Origin: JAFGPL01 sp963781805 | Lineage (GTDB): Bacteria; Bacteroidota; Bacteroidia; Bacteroidales; UBA10428 | Assembly (NCBI GenBank): GCA_963781805.1 | Contig: CAWAHF010000004.1 | Location: forward strand, 248,001-312,000 | Length of the DNA stretch: 64,000 bases | Direction: 5' to 3' | In this document: one piece after another, positions 63,082-64,000 of the stretch | Numbering within the stretch: position 1 is the stretch's first letter | Layout of the letters: each line of letters begins with the position of its first letter | Notes under the pieces: model-generated | What the model saw: only the letters and a program-made list of their open reading frames with translations | Databases searched by the model: none | What the model was told of the DNA's origin: nothing | Program-made: the position numbers and the translations under genes

Positions 63082-64000
63082 ATGAAGAAAATGAGAAGAA
63101 TATATATTGTAGCATTTTTATTATGTTTTGCCTTTGCGGCCAAAGTAAGTTCTCAATACCCTAAATTAACAGAGGAGGAAAAGAAAGCATCAGAAGCTTA
63201 TCATATTATGTTTATGGCACATTCTGATAGTGCCTGGGCCATTGCCGAACCCATTGTTTTAGAGGAAGCTAAACATGGTAGGCCATATATACCCTGGGCA
63301 GGCCGACCAACAGATCTTCCACAGGCTGATATTCCTTCATTTCCCGGAGCAGAAGGAGGAGGTATGTATTCTTTTGGAGGTCGAGGAGGTGTAGTTATTG
63401 TGGTTTCCAGTCTTGATGATCAGGGATCTGGTACTTTGCGTGAGGCTTGTGAGAGAGGTGGTGCAAGGATTGTAGTTTTTAATGTGGCTGGAATTATTAA
63501 ACTGAAAACGCCATTAATAATTAGAGCTCCATATATCACTATTGCAGGACAAACAGCTCCGGGAGATGGAATATGTGTAGCTGGCGAATCGGTTTGGATT
63601 AATACACATGATGTAGTAATCCGTCATATGCGATTTCGTAGAGGAGAGACATGGGTTGGTAGAAGGGATGATGCTTTAGGTGGTAATCCGGTGGGCAATA
63701 TTATGATTGATCATGTTTCTGCATCATGGGGTCTGGATGAAAATATGTCGATTTATCGTCATATGTGGGATGATGGGACTGGTAAAAAGCCATTAAAGTT
63801 GCCAACCGTAAATATTACTATTCAAAACAGTATTTTTTCCGAAGCACTTGATACCTACAATCATTCTTTCGGAAGCACTTTGGGTGGAGAAAATTGCATG
63901 TTTGCACGTAACCTGTGGGCAAATAATGCCGGACGTAATCCTTCCATTGGATGGAACGGAGTTTTTAATTTCACCAATAATGTAGTGTATAACTGGAAGC
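63082..64000 (+). CDS. Pectate lyase-like (PL1 type), partial, 3' end outside window
   Basis: At least 306 residues. The signal peptide (MKKMRRIYIVAFLLCFAFAA) is followed by an N-terminal extension of about 70 residues, then the beta-helix: SFPGAEGGGMYSFGGRGG, ITIAGQTAPGDGICVAGESV, VIRHMRFRRGE and MIDHVSASWGLDENMS. It is more distant from the previous two than they are from each other. The ATG follows the stop of copy 2 by 3 bp. The frame is open to the window edge. Confidence 0.9.
   Translation, partial: MKKMRRIYIVAFLLCFAFAAKVSSQYPKLTEEEKKASEAYHIMFMAHSDSAWAIAEPIVLEEAKHGRPYIPWAGRPTDLPQADIPSFPGAEGGGMYSFGGRGGVVIVVSSLDDQGSGTLREACERGGARIVVFNVAGIIKLKTPLIIRAPYITIAGQTAPGDGICVAGESVWINTHDVVIRHMRFRRGETWVGRRDDALGGNPVGNIMIDHVSASWGLDENMSIYRHMWDDGTGKKPLKLPTVNITIQNSIFSEALDTYNHSFGSTLGGENCMFARNLWANNAGRNPSIGWNGVFNFTNNVVYNWK

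Overview
The window reads as chromosome of a member of the Bacteroidota, most likely order Bacteroidales/Marinilabiliales. The evidence is a SusC/SusD pair, several secreted proteins ending in type IX secretion (T9SS) sorting domains, Bacteroidota-type -7 boxes (TAnnTTTG) in front of many genes, and low G+C. No rRNA, tRNA, phage, IS element or CRISPR array was seen.

Layout. (1) 1-12.3 kb: a partial M1-family peptidase, then a run of minus-strand stress-type genes: two CsbD-like proteins, a Dps, an OmpA-like protein, a membrane-anchored triple helix-hairpin-helix protein, coiled-coil and other lipoproteins, small membrane proteins, a cupin, an HMA+AraC regulator and a GH130 enzyme. Three of these transcription units carry the same 39-bp element, each about 22 bp upstream of a -7-like box, which points to a dedicated stress regulon. 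(2) 12.5-25 kb: a small conserved-looking protein, a metallophosphoesterase lipoprotein, mnmE, and a surface-protein block (a 1581-residue BNR+RHS protein, a small T9SS companion and a PKD/T9SS protein). (3) 25-37.3 kb: core metabolism and physiology: sucD with an in-frame stop near its start, fabG, a prephenate dehydrogenase, metA, a response regulator, a RelA-type (p)ppGpp synthetase with a decayed hydrolase domain, prsW, an interrupted methyltransferase-like gene and an FG-GAP propeller. (4) 37.7-64 kb: a pectin utilisation locus. It holds a GH2 enzyme, a LacI regulator, a cytoplasmic acid-sugar cassette (Fe-alcohol dehydrogenase, DapA-family aldolase, PdxA2-like dehydrogenase, DUF1537 kinase), a sodium/solute symporter, SusC/SusD, a SUMF-type lipoprotein, a 1341-residue candidate glycan-binding protein, a CE8 pectin methylesterase and three PL1-type pectate lyases, the last cut by the window edge.

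How the genes fit together. In the pectin locus the T9SS-exported esterase and lyases would cut homogalacturonan at the surface, SusC/SusD would import oligomers, and the symporter and cytoplasmic cassette would take up and degrade acid sugars, all under LacI-family control. The usual KduI/KduD/KdgK/KdgA genes are absent from the window, so the kinase/PdxA2/aldolase/dehydrogenase set may be a different acid-sugar route.

Most notable non-coding signals: the triplicated 39-bp stress element; two 14-bp tandem arrays of the same repeat family 19 kb apart (10 and 15 copies), each just upstream of a gene start; and a 50-bp repeat array with forward and inverted copies.
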